From Escherichia ruysiae (GTDB lineage Bacteria; Pseudomonadota; Gammaproteobacteria; Enterobacterales; Enterobacteriaceae): a stretch of 64,000 nucleotides of DNA. Numbering within the stretch: the stretch's first letter is position 1; every line of letters starts with the position of its first letter. Position numbers and translations under genes: made by a program. Below, in pieces: positions 52,927 through 62,428 of this stretch. The stretch is taken from positions 3,534,001 through 3,598,000 of the forward strand of contig NZ_JAVIWS010000001.1 in the NCBI RefSeq assembly GCF_031323975.1, written 5' to 3'. The notes under the pieces are model-generated. The model searched no databases. It worked only from the letters and a program-made list of their open reading frames with translations, and was not told the origin of the DNA.

Positions 52927-54027
52927 ATGACAAAGCCCAAATCACCGGGGCCGGAAGCCCTTTATCTCAGCCGCCAGAACGAACACACGACGCAGCGCCG
53001 GCATGTGCTCGCCTGGCTGGAAAGCCTGGAAGCCGCAGGCTACAGCGCGCGCAGCGTGGAAGGCTACCGCGAACGGGTGCTGCCGTTCGTGACGTGGTGC
53101 GAGGAGCGCGGGCTGCTGTACGCGCCGCAGATAAGCCTGGCCGTGCTGGAAGCGTACCAGCGCCACTTACGCAGTTACCGCAAGGCCGACGGCAACACGC
53201 TGGCGGTGGGCGGGCAGCTTAACCGCCTCAGTGCGGTGAAAAACTTCTACCGCTGGCTGCTGAAACGCCACGTCATCCTCTACAGTCCGGCGGAGATGCT
53301 GACACTGCCGAAGGAAGAGAAACGGCTTCCGGCGCAGGTGTTCAGCGAGCAGGAGACGCGGCAGGTGCTGGGCAGTCTGGACACGGAGAAGCCGCTGGGC
53401 CTGCGTAACCGGGCGATCCTGGAGGTGTTATGGAGTACCGGGATCAGGCGCATGGAGGTGGCGAACCTGATGTTATGTGACGTGGACTTCACGCGGGGCG
53501 TGGTGAACGTGCGCCAGGGCAAAGGGAAAAAGGATCGCGTTGTTCCTGTGGGCCATGTGGCGCTGGAGTGGGTGACGCGCTACCTGCGCGATGTGCGGCC
53601 CCGGCTGGCTTACCGCTTCGACAGTGGTCATCTGTTCATCACCTGGCACGGCAAAGGACTGAACCGGGGAACGCTGACGCAGATCGGCGGGGAAACCATC
53701 CGGGAGAAAGCGCGTATCAACAAGCCCGGAGCCTGCCACATCTTCCGGCACTCAATGGCGACGCAGATGCTGGACAACGGCGCGGACACTCGGCATATCC
53801 AGGCGATCCTCGGCCATGAGAAGCTGGAGACGACGCAGGTCTACACGCGGGTAGCCATCGGTCACTTGCAGGAAGTTCACGCGCTGACGCACCCGGAAGA
53901 GCAGGATGAGACATGGCAGGAACGGCACGTTGCGGATGCGGTGGCAGAGCCGCAGACGCGGCGTGAGCGTAACCATGCAGAGATGGAGCGGGCGCTGGTC
54001 AGCAGGAAACGCAGCCGGAGACGCTGA
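52927..54027 (+). CDS. Tyrosine recombinase, copy 2
   Basis: The 366-residue protein is almost identical to copy 1, and all five catalytic residues (Arg174, His271, Arg274, His297, Tyr306) are kept. Differences cluster near residues 80-90 and in the tail (RHVADAVAEPQ). The gene lies 204 bp after the primase. Both copies appear intact, so the array may still be active. Confidence 0.92.
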   Translation: MTKPKSPGPEALYLSRQNEHTTQRRHVLAWLESLEAAGYSARSVEGYRERVLPFVTWCEERGLLYAPQISLAVLEAYQRHLRSYRKADGNTLAVGGQLNRLSAVKNFYRWLLKRHVILYSPAEMLTLPKEEKRLPAQVFSEQETRQVLGSLDTEKPLGLRNRAILEVLWSTGIRRMEVANLMLCDVDFTRGVVNVRQGKGKKDRVVPVGHVALEWVTRYLRDVRPRLAYRFDSGHLFITWHGKGLNRGTLTQIGGETIREKARINKPGACHIFRHSMATQMLDNGADTRHIQAILGHEKLETTQVYTRVAIGHLQEVHALTHPEEQDETWQERHVADAVAEPQTRRERNHAEMERALVSRKRSRRR

Positions 54028-54981
54028 CGTCGGGCGAAGCAGCTGCGCCGCCGGAAAGACCGCAAAGTTAGCGGGCGATCCCTGTGAGGCCGTGGGGTGC
54101 GGTGCAGGGCAGACAACCGCCTTCCCTGGCGGTTGACTGCCCCCTGCCAGCGGAGAGCGCGGGGGTAAATGCCGTTCGCCCCGTGGAGGCAGGCGTGTCC
54201 CATGCGGCCACGCGCACGGGGCAAACGTCATTCAACATAATGCGGGGGATTATGCGCACTCTCGCCGGGTGGCAACGGCGGCGAACCCGACCCGCTGCGC
54301 GCGGCTCGTGTTCGCACAATCCGCATTATGTCTGACGCCCCCGCGTTCAGCCCCGTGGTCCGTGCAGCGCAAAGCTTCGCTGGCGCTCCGCTCTGCTGTC
54401 GGGTGCGGTGTTCTTCTGTGGCCCCGCAGCCGCCGCCATCCCTGGCGGCTCCGGTGGTCCGGTCCGGCGGCGTCATCGTGGGGCAGCCTGTTGTAAGAGG
54501 TTGTCGGCCTGGCGGCCTCCGCTTAAAAGGGCTTTATGCCCGCCCGGCGTCGTCTGGCTGCGGCGGCTCGTGCCGCGCAAAAGGCCGCGCGTCACTCGTT
54601 CCCGCCTCGCCAGCCACCGCTGCCCGCCCAGGTCCGGTGTGGTCATGCAAAGGCAACCCCCGGTCAGGCAGCGGTGCCACAGAGCGCCGTTCCGTCGCTT
54701 GCGGACTCTCTGCCGCCCGCACCCGCAGACCCGCGCCGTGGCCCCGCCATGCCGCCGGAGGCGGCCTGGCAGCCCCCCGTCGCGGGTTGCCGGAAACGGA
54801 CTTAGTGGAAAGCGGAATGACAGGCGGTGGTGGTGATGCTATGGTGAGCGGGCGTGCAAACGCGTATCGGGAAAGTCGGGTTAACGTGCTGTTAAATAAG
54901 TAAAAGGTGATGGCCGGGAAGCCAGAAACGGCGCGGGCGGTAGCATGTTAAAAAGTGTGACCCCCACCGGATCGTCCCGAT
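54028..54981. other. GC-rich region without a credible gene, copy 2
   Basis: These 954 bp correspond to 45876-46822. Long stretches are the same base for base, including the inverted repeat and the last 200 bp (GGAATGACAGGCGGTGG region), but one- and two-base indels in the middle change all frames. It ends at array site 5. Confidence 0.65.
54236..54330. repeat. Inverted repeat in GC-rich region 2
   Basis: CATAATGCGG (54236-54245) and CCGCATTATG (54321-54330), spaced as in region 1. The intervening bases vary slightly. Confidence 0.7.
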
Positions 54982-54995
54982 GATCCGATAGGGCT
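54982..54995 (+). repeat. Array site 5: GATCCGATAGGGCT (one mismatch)
   Basis: Junction of GC-rich region 2 and orphan tip 4. The third base is T in place of C; it still encodes DPIGL. Confidence 0.8.
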
Positions 54996-55413
54996 ACTTG
55001 GCGGGTTAAACTTATATCAGTATGCTTCAAACCCTCTCAGTTGGATCGACCCATTAGGTCTGGCTTGTATAAAAAATAAAGTGGATGGAACTGCAAGAGA
55101 AGCCAGAGCTAGGGCTATTTTAGAAAAGCGTTACGGTAAGGGAAATGTTTTAAGTGAGCGTTATTTAAGAGGTGCTGATGGTAAATCAGTTAAGGACCCT
55201 TTAACTGGCGAGCGCCGTAGAGTGGATTTTGTTGTAAAGGGACAAGATGGAAAATGGCATGGCGTGGAAATAACAAGTAAGACAGCAAATAAGGATCTTC
55301 AGCTTGCTAAAGAAGGACGAATACGCGAGTTGGGAGGTGTTTATGTTAAGGATCCTAGTACTGGGAAGTTAGTCTATGTCGAAGATGTCTCAATTGTGGT
55401 TAGAGGGAAGTAG
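54982..55413 (+). CDS. Orphan Rhs C-terminal tip 4, PD-(D/E)XK nuclease-like
   Basis: The hinge [18 protein letters not shown] and WIDPLGL is followed by about 116 residues. The pattern AREARARAILEKRYG (candidate Glu), RRRVDFVV (Asp) and GVEITSKTANKDLQ (E-x-x-x-K in a strand followed by a helix) resembles the PD-(D/E)XK endonuclease core. A DNase tip is a fair inference, though the E.K spacing is one residue longer than the classic ExK. No core or start signal precedes it. Confidence 0.75.
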   Translation, partial: DPIGLLGGLNLYQYASNPLSWIDPLGLACIKNKVDGTAREARARAILEKRYGKGNVLSERYLRGADGKSVKDPLTGERRRVDFVVKGQDGKWHGVEITSKTANKDLQLAKEGRIRELGGVYVKDPSTGKLVYVEDVSIVVRGK

Positions 55414-55421
55414 GAGTATAT

Positions 55422-55754
55422 ATGCAAGATATTGATTTTACACTATATAGTCTTCCAATGCTTCTTACCAGAAATAAAAGTAAGGAGTGGCGTGAGCAGA
55501 TTTTAGCTCGTGCTAATATTTTGGTTTCTTTTTTATATAAAAATAACTTATTAGTAAGTGTGACACCTTTTGATGGTGACAATAATCTGAAAGAAGATTT
55601 GGTTATAAAAAAATCAAATGTTACGAATGAAGGACTTGAGTTATTTAAAAGTGTAATTCCTAGATGGTCTCAGTTTCTTGATAAAGGTGGGAAAATAGAG
55701 AATATTAGCCGTCTTGAGAAAGGACTGGACAAAATACGGAGTTGCAAAAATTGA
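55422..55754 (+). CDS. Putative immunity protein of tip 4
   Basis: The 110-residue soluble protein starts 8 bp after the tip, with AGGAG 5 bases before its ATG. It is rich in Lys and Asn and low in GC. I recognise no family. The role rests on position. Confidence 0.7.
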   Translation: MQDIDFTLYSLPMLLTRNKSKEWREQILARANILVSFLYKNNLLVSVTPFDGDNNLKEDLVIKKSNVTNEGLELFKSVIPRWSQFLDKGGKIENISRLEKGLDKIRSCKN

Positions 55755-55762
55755 TTAATAGC

Positions 55763-55797
55763 CGGGTAAGAAATTAACTCTTCCCGGCTTTTTATTA
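55763..55797. terminator. Terminator between immunity gene 4 and symE copy 5
   Basis: GCCGGGTAAGA / TCTTCCCGGC arms with TTTTT, matching the stems in the other units. Confidence 0.65.
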
Positions 55798-55798
55798 T

Positions 55799-56128
55799 TT
55801 AACTCTCGTTCAGCACACTAAACATCCCATCACGCATCACCTTAACCGATTGTTTAACCTGATAAAGTTCTTCCCGCAGTTCCTGCACCTCGTCACTGTC
55901 AGCGATGATGGTCAGGCACCCCTCCGAGATCTTCACCGTCACACCCCGCCCGGTATCAAACCCGGCCTCTTTCAGCCAGTCGCTCTTGAGGTTCAGGCTG
56001 GGGTGTTGTGAATAATACCGGGCTATACCGGTTGTGCGGTCTTCGTGGCGGGCGCTGACATAGCCGACTTTATAGCGGCGCTGTGTTTTGGAAATGGTGA
56101 CTTCTGGCGTAATATCGTGTTCAGCCAT
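55799..56128 (-). CDS. SymE-family toxin-like protein, copy 5 (complete)
   Basis: The 109-residue protein is closest to copy 4 (LNLKSDWLKEAGFDTGRG, VKISEGCLTIIADSDE). No Xre gene lies upstream: the shared leader stops at about 56171, where the long units continue into the regulator. This copy probably marks the ancestral end of the rhs locus. Confidence 0.8.
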   Translation of the reverse strand: MAEHDITPEVTISKTQRRYKVGYVSARHEDRTTGIARYYSQHPSLNLKSDWLKEAGFDTGRGVTVKISEGCLTIIADSDEVQELREELYQVKQSVKVMRDGMFSVLNES

Positions 56129-56171
56129 GATTAACTACCTTGATTAGTTGCTTGTGGTGAGCGGTGATTAA

Positions 56172-56181
56172 GGGGGGGGGG
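56172..56181 (+). repeat. G10 homopolymer upstream of symE copy 5
   Basis: Ten G residues lie where similarity to the long-unit leader stops. No gene overlaps it. Confidence 0.85.
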
Positions 56182-56331
56182 ACAGCCCCAGGGAAAGATC
56201 ACATAACGTTGTTTTTTGCACTAAATAATTCGCACTATATATTCAATAATTGAGTAATTCCTTATTACTCAAAACTGTTTTTCACAGCTTATATATAATC
56301 AAATACTCCTTACATAAATAAGGAGAACAAA

Positions 56332-56787
56332 ATGGTACTTAAAAAATGATGGAGCATATTTCTATTACCCCTGATTACAGACAAGCCTGGAAAGTGGAAC
56401 ATAATTTGTCAGATATTCTACTGTTGACTATTTGTGCCGTCATTTTCGGGGCTGAAGGATAGGAAGATATAGAGGATTTTGGAGAAACACATCTCGATTT
56501 TTTGAAGCAATATGGTCATTTTAAAAATGGCATCCCCGTTCACGATTCCATTGCCAGAGTTGGATCCTGTATCAGTCCTGCAAAATTTTAACTGGATGCG
56601 TGACTGCCATTCCTCAAATGATAAAGACATTATCGCAATTGATGGAAAAACGCTCCGGCACTCTTATGATAAGAGTCGCCGCAAGGGAGCGATTCATGTC
56701 ATTAGTGCGTTCTCAACTATGCACAGTCTGAGCCTTGGGCAGATTAAGACAGATGAGAAATCCAATGAGATTACAGTGACCGCGCGT
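56332..56787 (+). pseudogene. H-repeat (ISAs1-type) transposase remnant
   Basis: Across three frames the DNA encodes pieces of an H-repeat transposase: an N-terminal [23 protein letters not shown] part, [18 protein letters not shown], then in another frame [41 protein letters not shown] and [18 protein letters not shown]. An in-frame stop (GGATAG) and frameshifts break it, and the last two thirds are missing. H-repeats are common next to E. coli rhs genes. It marks the right edge of the island. Confidence 0.85.
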
Positions 56788-56839
56788 CAGTCCTTGCGGA
56801 GGGCGTCTACCCAGCCCCTTCCCTAAAAACAACGCCCAC

Positions 56840-57610
56840 TCACAGCAACCTGAACCCATCCGCGTCCTGCCATGCCGGGAATTTTTCACGATATTCTCGT
56901 AATGCCACCATCGAAAGTTCTGCATCAATGCGTGTGGCCTGGTGTGGTTCGGCGCTAGCGAGAGTTTCGCCTTGCGGATTAATCACCCGACTGTCGCCGC
57001 GATAGTGGCAGCCATTGCCATCGCTACCCACGCGATTACATCCCGCCACATACGCCTGATTTTCAATAGCGCGAGCCGTCAGCAAAGCCTGCCAGTGCAG
57101 AGAGCGCGGGGCAGGCCAGTTGGCGACGTAGATTGCCAGGTCATAATCGTTGAAATTGCGCGACCACACCGGAAAACGTAGGTCGTAGCACACCAGCGGC
57201 AAAATACGCCAGCCGCGCCATTCCACAATCACTCGCTCATTGCCCGCTTTATAATGCAGATGCTCATCCGCCATGCGGAACAGATGACGCTTGTCATAAA
57301 AATGTACCGTGCCGCCCGGCTCAACCAGCAAAAAGCGATTAACCGAACCTGAGTCCGTTTGTAATGCAACACTGCCCGCAATCAACGCATTGCACTGTTG
57401 CGCTTTGGCGCTCATCCAGTCCACCACGTTCTCTTGCGATAGCGATGAAACCGCCGCTTCCATGGCAAAGCCGCTGGTGAACATCTCTGGTAGAACGATC
57501 GCATCGCGCCCGGTAATACCTTCCAGTTGACGATCAAAATGGCGCAGGTTGGCAGGACCATCCATCCACACCAACGGTTGCTGCAAAAGCGTAATCTTCA
57601 AACCAGGCAC
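56840..57610 (-). CDS. yafV: Omega-amidase YafV (nitrilase superfamily)
   Basis: The 256-residue enzyme hydrolyses alpha-ketoglutaramate-type omega-amides. The Glu-Lys-Cys triad is visible in LPEMFTSGF, FYDKRHLF and LVCYDLRFP. I chose the GTG at 57610 (VPGLKITLL) because AGGAG lies 9 bases before it; an in-frame TTG just upstream is too close to that site. It is the first backbone gene right of the island. Confidence 0.96.
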   Translation of the reverse strand: MPGLKITLLQQPLVWMDGPANLRHFDRQLEGITGRDAIVLPEMFTSGFAMEAAVSSLSQENVVDWMSAKAQQCNALIAGSVALQTDSGSVNRFLLVEPGGTVHFYDKRHLFRMADEHLHYKAGNERVIVEWRGWRILPLVCYDLRFPVWSRNFNDYDLAIYVANWPAPRSLHWQALLTARAIENQAYVAGCNRVGSDGNGCHYRGDSRVINPQGETLASAEPHQATRIDAELSMVALREYREKFPAWQDADGFRLL

Positions 57611-57763
57611 GGTGTACAACTCCTTTATTCGAGGGGTTTTATAACTTTAACACGTTATCAGGCTATTACCTTACTGCGGAATAAATTGATAACAAATGCA
57701 GATATTGGAAATATCTGATTTGCAAAATATCGTGTTATCGCCAGGCTTTAGGGTGTTAATAAC

Positions 57764-58237
57764 ATGGGCAGGATAAGCTCGGGAGGAATGATGTTTAAGG
57801 CAATAACGACAGTCGCCGCTTTGGTCATCGCCACCAGTGCAATGGCGCAGGATGATTTAACAATTAGCAGCCTGGCAAAGGGCGAAGCCACCAAAGCTGC
57901 GTTTAATCAGATGGTGCAAGGGCATAAGCTACCAGTCTGGGTGATGAAAGGCGGTACTTATACCCCCGCACAAACCGTAACGTTGGGCGATGAGACTTAT
58001 CAGGTGATGAGTGCGTGCAAACCGCATGATTGCGGCTCGCAACGTATTGCGGTGATGTGGTCCGAGAAATCTAATCAGATGACGGGTCTGTTCTCAACCA
58101 TTGATGAGAAAACTTCGCAAGAGAAGCTCACCTGGCTGAATGTGAACGATGCGCTCTCGATTGATGGTAAAACGGTGCTGTTCGCGGCGTTGACTGGCAG
58201 CCTGGAAAACCATCCGGATGGATTTAATTTCAAATAA
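57764..58237 (+). CDS. ivy: Periplasmic inhibitor of vertebrate C-type lysozyme
   Basis: The 157-residue precursor has a signal peptide ending AMA-QDDL. The inhibitory loop CKPHDC, which enters the lysozyme active site, is intact. It could start at 57764 or at the ATGs at 57788/57791, where GGAGG is well placed; the latter gives a more typical signal length. It is divergent from yafV. Confidence 0.97.
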   Translation: MGRISSGGMMFKAITTVAALVIATSAMAQDDLTISSLAKGEATKAAFNQMVQGHKLPVWVMKGGTYTPAQTVTLGDETYQVMSACKPHDCGSQRIAVMWSEKSNQMTGLFSTIDEKTSQEKLTWLNVNDALSIDGKTVLFAALTGSLENHPDGFNFK

Positions 58238-58251
58238 TTAGCTGATAAAGA

Positions 58252-58276
58252 AACGGAGCCTTTCGGCTCCGTTATT
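58252..58276. terminator. Terminator between ivy and fadE
   Basis: AACGGAGCC / GGCTCCGTT with loop TTTC and a short T-rich tail, between convergent genes. Confidence 0.85.
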
Positions 58277-58279
58277 CAA

Positions 58280-60724
58280 TTACGCGGCTTCAACTTTCCG
58301 CACTTTCTCCGGCAACTTTACCGGCTTCGTCGCCAGCTCTTCCGGTTCAAAGTCATCAACGTTAATACTGCGCAGACGGCTCTCTTCCGCTTTCACCAGA
58401 ATGGCGGCTTCATCTTTATCAATTAGCCCTTTCGCCAGCGCGTTGTGTGCCAGTTCATCCAGACGGGTAAATGGCAGATTTTTACCCAGCTCTTTACAGA
58501 TCCGCTGATGAATTGGATCGGCGGCAATCACATCTACCAGCGCCTCTTCCAGCAAGCCAACCGGATTATGCTCACTCGGCGTCAGGTACTGACCGCGACC
58601 AATGCGAGAACGGGTGGCGTTTGGCACTTGTAAAATCTTCGCCACCTTATGATCCAGCTTGTCAGACGGCGCCAGATAGTGACGACCGGTTGGGAAGATC
58701 ACCATATTCAGCAGTCCGGCAACCACGCGGTTCGGGAAGTTTTGTAGCAAATCATCCATCGCCTGTTCAGCCTGATACAGCGCATCCTGAACGCCCCAGT
58801 GCACCAGCGGCAGGTCAGCTTCATTGCGGCCTTCGTCGTCATAACGTTTCAAAACGGCGGAGGCGAGGTAAAGCTGACTTAAAATATCCCCCAGACGTGC
58901 CGAGATACGCTCACGGCGTTTCAGGCTACCACCCAGCACCGCCATCGACACATCAGAAAGTAGGGCAAGGTTGGCGCTCAGGCGGTTCAGGTGCTGATAA
59001 TAACGTTTAGTTGCATCGCCGGTTGGCGTACTGCTGGTTAACCCGCGCGTCAAACCAAGCCAGAAGCTACGAACTTTGTTACTACCGACGTGACCGATAT
59101 GTTTGAACAACAGTTTATCGAACGCGTTGACGTCATTGTTTTTTGCCGCTTCCATCTCTTCCAGCACATATGGATGACAACGAATCGCCCCCTGACCGAA
59201 GATCATCATGCTACGGGTCAGAATATTCGCCCCTTCAACGGTGATGGCAATCGGAGCCCCCTGGTAAGCACGCGCCAGGAAGTTGCTCTGACCGAGCATA
59301 ATGCCTTTACCACCAGTAATATCCATCGCATCGATAATCGACTGCTGCCCACGGTGGGTACAGTGATACTTAACGATAGCCGACAGCACAGCCGGTTTTT
59401 CACCGAGCATAATGCCGTAGGTAATCAGCGACGCCGCAGCATCCATTACGTAAGCATTACCGGCAATACGCGCCAGCGGCTCTTCAATCCCTTCCATCTT
59501 ACCGATAGAGATTTTGAACTGACGACGAATGTGAGCATACGCGCCCGTTGCCAGCGCCACCGACTTCACGCCGCCGGTTGAGTTGGAAGGCAGGGTGATG
59601 CCACGACCTACCGAGAGACACTCCACCAGCATCCGCCAGCCTTGTCCGGCCATTTTGGGGCCGCCGATAATGTAATCGATCGGTACGAAGACATCTTTGC
59701 CACGCGTCGGTCCGTTCTGGAACGGTACGTTCAGAGGGAAGTGGCGACGACCAATTTCCACGCCCGGCGTGGTGGTCGGGATCAGCGCACAGGTAATGCC
59801 TAAATCTTCGTCTCCGCCGAGCAGTTTGTCCGGGTCGGAGAGTTTAAACGCCAGCCCAAGCACGGTCGCAATTGGTGCCAGCGTAATGTAGCGTTTGTTC
59901 CAGGTCAGACGCATTCCCAGCACCTGCTGGCCCTGCCACTCACCCATGCAAACAATCCCGGTGTCCGGAATAGCGCCCGCATCGGAACCCGCTTCCGGGC
60001 TGGTTAGCGCAAAGCAAGGGATCTCCTGACCACGTGCCAGACGCGGCAGATAGTGCTTTTTCTGCTCATCAGTGCCGTAATGTTGCAGCAGCTCGCCCGG
60101 GCCTAATGAGTTCGGCACGCCGACGGTAATCGCCAGGATCCCGCTCACGCCGGAGAGTTTTTGTAGCACGCGAGACTGGGCATAAGCCGAGAACTCCAGC
60201 CCGCCGTACTCTTTTTTGATGATCATCGCGAAGAAACGATGCTCTTTCAGATATGCCCACAGCTCCGGCGGCAGATCTGCCAGTTCATGGGTAATCTGGA
60301 AATCATTCGCCATCCGGCAGGCTTCTTCTACCGGGCCGTCGAGAAACGCTTGCTCTTCTGCGGTCAGGCGCGGCTGCGGATAGTTATGCAGCTTTTTCCA
60401 GTCCGGCTTGCCCTGGAACAAGTCGCCCTCCCACCAGGTGGTGCCCGCATCAATCGCTTCTTTCTCAGTGCGCGACATCGGTGGCATCACCTTACGGAAA
60501 CCGCGAAATACCGGCGCTGAAATCATCGACTTACGCATTGGCGCAAAGTTAAATGGCACGAGGATAATGGCCAGAGGCACCAGTATCCACGCCGACCACA
60601 AACCAGAGACGCCGAGGGCGGCTGTCCAGGCGAGCAAAATCAGACTGCTGATAAATAAGCTCACGCGGTGATAAAACAACGCGCCGAGCAGGACAACCGT
60701 AGCGAGAATACTCAAAATCATCAT
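58280..60724 (-). CDS. fadE: Acyl-CoA dehydrogenase FadE
   Basis: The 814-residue enzyme performs the first, FAD-dependent step of fatty-acid beta-oxidation. An N-terminal hydrophobic segment ([18 protein letters not shown]) is followed by a membrane-proximal stretch and the acyl-CoA dehydrogenase domain with [15 protein letters not shown] and the [14 protein letters not shown] segment. The frame is open 26 codons upstream, but ATG 60724 gives the known length. A FadR-type operator overlaps the leader. Confidence 0.98.
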   Translation of the reverse strand: MMILSILATVVLLGALFYHRVSLFISSLILLAWTAALGVSGLWSAWILVPLAIILVPFNFAPMRKSMISAPVFRGFRKVMPPMSRTEKEAIDAGTTWWEGDLFQGKPDWKKLHNYPQPRLTAEEQAFLDGPVEEACRMANDFQITHELADLPPELWAYLKEHRFFAMIIKKEYGGLEFSAYAQSRVLQKLSGVSGILAITVGVPNSLGPGELLQHYGTDEQKKHYLPRLARGQEIPCFALTSPEAGSDAGAIPDTGIVCMGEWQGQQVLGMRLTWNKRYITLAPIATVLGLAFKLSDPDKLLGGDEDLGITCALIPTTTPGVEIGRRHFPLNVPFQNGPTRGKDVFVPIDYIIGGPKMAGQGWRMLVECLSVGRGITLPSNSTGGVKSVALATGAYAHIRRQFKISIGKMEGIEEPLARIAGNAYVMDAAASLITYGIMLGEKPAVLSAIVKYHCTHRGQQSIIDAMDITGGKGIMLGQSNFLARAYQGAPIAITVEGANILTRSMMIFGQGAIRCHPYVLEEMEAAKNNDVNAFDKLLFKHIGHVGSNKVRSFWLGLTRGLTSSTPTGDATKRYYQHLNRLSANLALLSDVSMAVLGGSLKRRERISARLGDILSQLYLASAVLKRYDDEGRNEADLPLVHWGVQDALYQAEQAMDDLLQNFPNRVVAGLLNMVIFPTGRHYLAPSDKLDHKVAKILQVPNATRSRIGRGQYLTPSEHNPVGLLEEALVDVIAADPIHQRICKELGKNLPFTRLDELAHNALAKGLIDKDEAAILVKAEESRLRSINVDDFEPEELATKPVKLPEKVRKVEAA

Positions 60725-60745
60725 AACGAAAAGCCCCTTACTTGT

Positions 60746-60762
60746 AGGAGGTCTGACCACTT
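60746..60762 (-). promoter_or_regulatory. FadR operator of fadE
   Basis: On the minus strand AAGTGGTCAGACCTCCT fits the FadR consensus (TGGT..GACC core). It lies 22 bp upstream of the start codon, suited to repression lifted by long-chain acyl-CoA. Confidence 0.75.
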
Positions 60763-60963
60763 GTGATGATATGGTTGTAGTGGATGTGAAAACATTTAGC
60801 AATGTGTTTACAATATAATTACAACAAAGCTCACATTGTTGCTGTTTTTATCCGCACTTCAGGTCAAAAAGTCCTGGTCATTCCGCCGCACTGGTCTTCT
60901 CGCTTCTGGCGGTATCCGGTACACTGCATTTTGTCTAATTCATTTATGCTGAAGGATATCCTC

Positions 60964-61542
60964 ATGTACCAGGATCTTATTCGTAACGAACTGAACGAAG
61001 CGGCGGAAACGCTGGCTAACTTTTTAAAAGATGACGCCAATATTCACGCCATTCAGCGCGCGGCGGTCCTGTTAGCAGACAGTTTTAAAGCCGGTGGCAA
61101 AGTGCTTTCCTGCGGCAACGGCGGCTCCCATTGCGACGCCATGCACTTTGCAGAAGAACTGACGGGGCGCTACCGTGAAAACCGTCCGGGTTATCCGGCG
61201 ATTGCCATTTCTGATGTCAGCCACATCACCTGTGTGGGGAATGATTTTGGGTTTAACGACATTTTCTCCCGTTACGTTGAAGCAGTAGGTCGCGAAGGTG
61301 ATGTGCTGCTGGGGATCTCCACCTCGGGTAACTCTGCAAACGTAATCAAGGCGATTGCGGCGGCGCGTGAGAAGGGCATGAAAGTGATCACCCTGACCGG
61401 TAAAGACGGCGGCAAAATGGCTGGCACGGCGGATATCGAAATTCGCGTTCCGCACTTTGGCTATGCCGATCGCATTCAGGAGATCCACATTAAAGTTATC
61501 CATATCCTGATCCAGTTAATTGAAAAAGAGATGGTTAAGTAA
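60964..61542 (+). CDS. gmhA: Sedoheptulose 7-phosphate isomerase
   Basis: The 192-residue enzyme (also called LpcA) makes D-glycero-D-manno-heptose 7-phosphate, the first step of LPS inner-core heptose synthesis. SIS-domain marks are [18 protein letters not shown] and [15 protein letters not shown], and metal-binding His and Glu lie in the C-terminal [11 protein letters not shown] took ATG 60964 ([10 protein letters not shown]); the frame upstream is open by chance. AAGGA precedes it. Confidence 0.98.
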   Translation: MYQDLIRNELNEAAETLANFLKDDANIHAIQRAAVLLADSFKAGGKVLSCGNGGSHCDAMHFAEELTGRYRENRPGYPAIAISDVSHITCVGNDFGFNDIFSRYVEAVGREGDVLLGISTSGNSANVIKAIAAAREKGMKVITLTGKDGGKMAGTADIEIRVPHFGYADRIQEIHIKVIHILIQLIEKEMVK

Positions 61543-61550
61543 GAGCACTT

Positions 61551-61585
61551 CCCCCTCTCCCTTTCAGGGAGAGGGTCGGGGTGAG
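61551..61585. repeat. GC-rich intergenic palindrome between gmhA and yafJ
   Basis: CCCTCTCCC and GGGAGAGGG form a hairpin, followed by TCGGGGTGAGG. The form is that of the dispersed boxC-type repeats of enterobacteria. It may also act as a terminator for gmhA. Confidence 0.6.
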
Positions 61586-61660
61586 GATAACAGCACTCAC
61601 TTTTTTACTTTTTAATCAATCTTCGCCGGGGCATTTCCCCTGCTGTTGTGGAGGTTACCG

Positions 61661-62428
61661 ATGTGCGAATTGCTCGGGATGAGCGCCAACGTCCCTACCG
61701 ATATCTGCTTTAGTTTCACCGGGCTTGTACAGCGCGGTGGTGGAACCGGGCCACATAAAGATGGCTGGGGCATTACCTTTTACGAAGGCAAAGGTTGTCG
61801 CACATTTAAAGATCCACAACCCAGCTTTAATTCCCCCATCGCTAAACTGGTTCAGGACTACCCGATAAAATCCTGCTCGGTAATCGCTCATATTCGCCAG
61901 GCAAATCGGGGCGAGGTGGCGCTGGAAAATACTCACCCGTTTACCCGTGAGCTATGGGGACGCAACTGGACTTATGCGCACAACGGGCAACTGACGGGCT
62001 ATAAATCACTGGAAACCGGCAACTTCCGTCCGGTAGGTGAAACCGACAGCGAAAAAGCCTTCTGCTGGTTGTTGTATAAACTGACGCAGCGTTACCCGCG
62101 CACGCCGGGCAACATGGCGGCGGTGTTTAAATATATCGCCTCACTGGCGGATGAGTTGCGGCAGAAGGGCGTTTTCAACATGCTGCTTTCAGACGGGCGC
62201 TATGTAATGGCGTATTGCTCGACTAATTTACACTGGATCACCCGGCGCGCGCCGTTTGGCGTGGCGACGTTGCTGGATCAGGATGTGGAAATCGACTTCA
62301 GCTCGCAGACCACACCGAATGATGTGGTCACGGTGATTGCGACACAGCCGCTGACGGGCAATGAAACCTGGCAAAAGATTATGCCAGGCGAATGGCGCTT
62401 ATTTTGCCTCGGGGAGCGTGTAGTTTGA
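61661..62428 (+). CDS. yafJ: Class II glutamine amidotransferase-like protein YafJ
   Basis: The 255-residue protein starts at Met followed by Cys2 (MCELLGMS), the N-terminal nucleophile of Ntn-type class II amidotransferases. Further matches are [19 protein letters not shown] and ETDSEKAF. No synthase domain follows, so the acceptor is unknown. GGAGG lies before the ATG at 61661. It overlaps the convergent yafK by 30 bp. Confidence 0.94.
   Translation: MCELLGMSANVPTDICFSFTGLVQRGGGTGPHKDGWGITFYEGKGCRTFKDPQPSFNSPIAKLVQDYPIKSCSVIAHIRQANRGEVALENTHPFTRELWGRNWTYAHNGQLTGYKSLETGNFRPVGETDSEKAFCWLLYKLTQRYPRTPGNMAAVFKYIASLADELRQKGVFNMLLSDGRYVMAYCSTNLHWITRRAPFGVATLLDQDVEIDFSSQTTPNDVVTVIATQPLTGNETWQKIMPGEWRLFCLGERVV

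Noticed and set aside
7888..56840. Possible island with direct repeats of the aspV 3' end
   Set aside because: I found no repeat of the tRNA end near yafV, so there is no evidence of tRNA-directed integration of the whole island.
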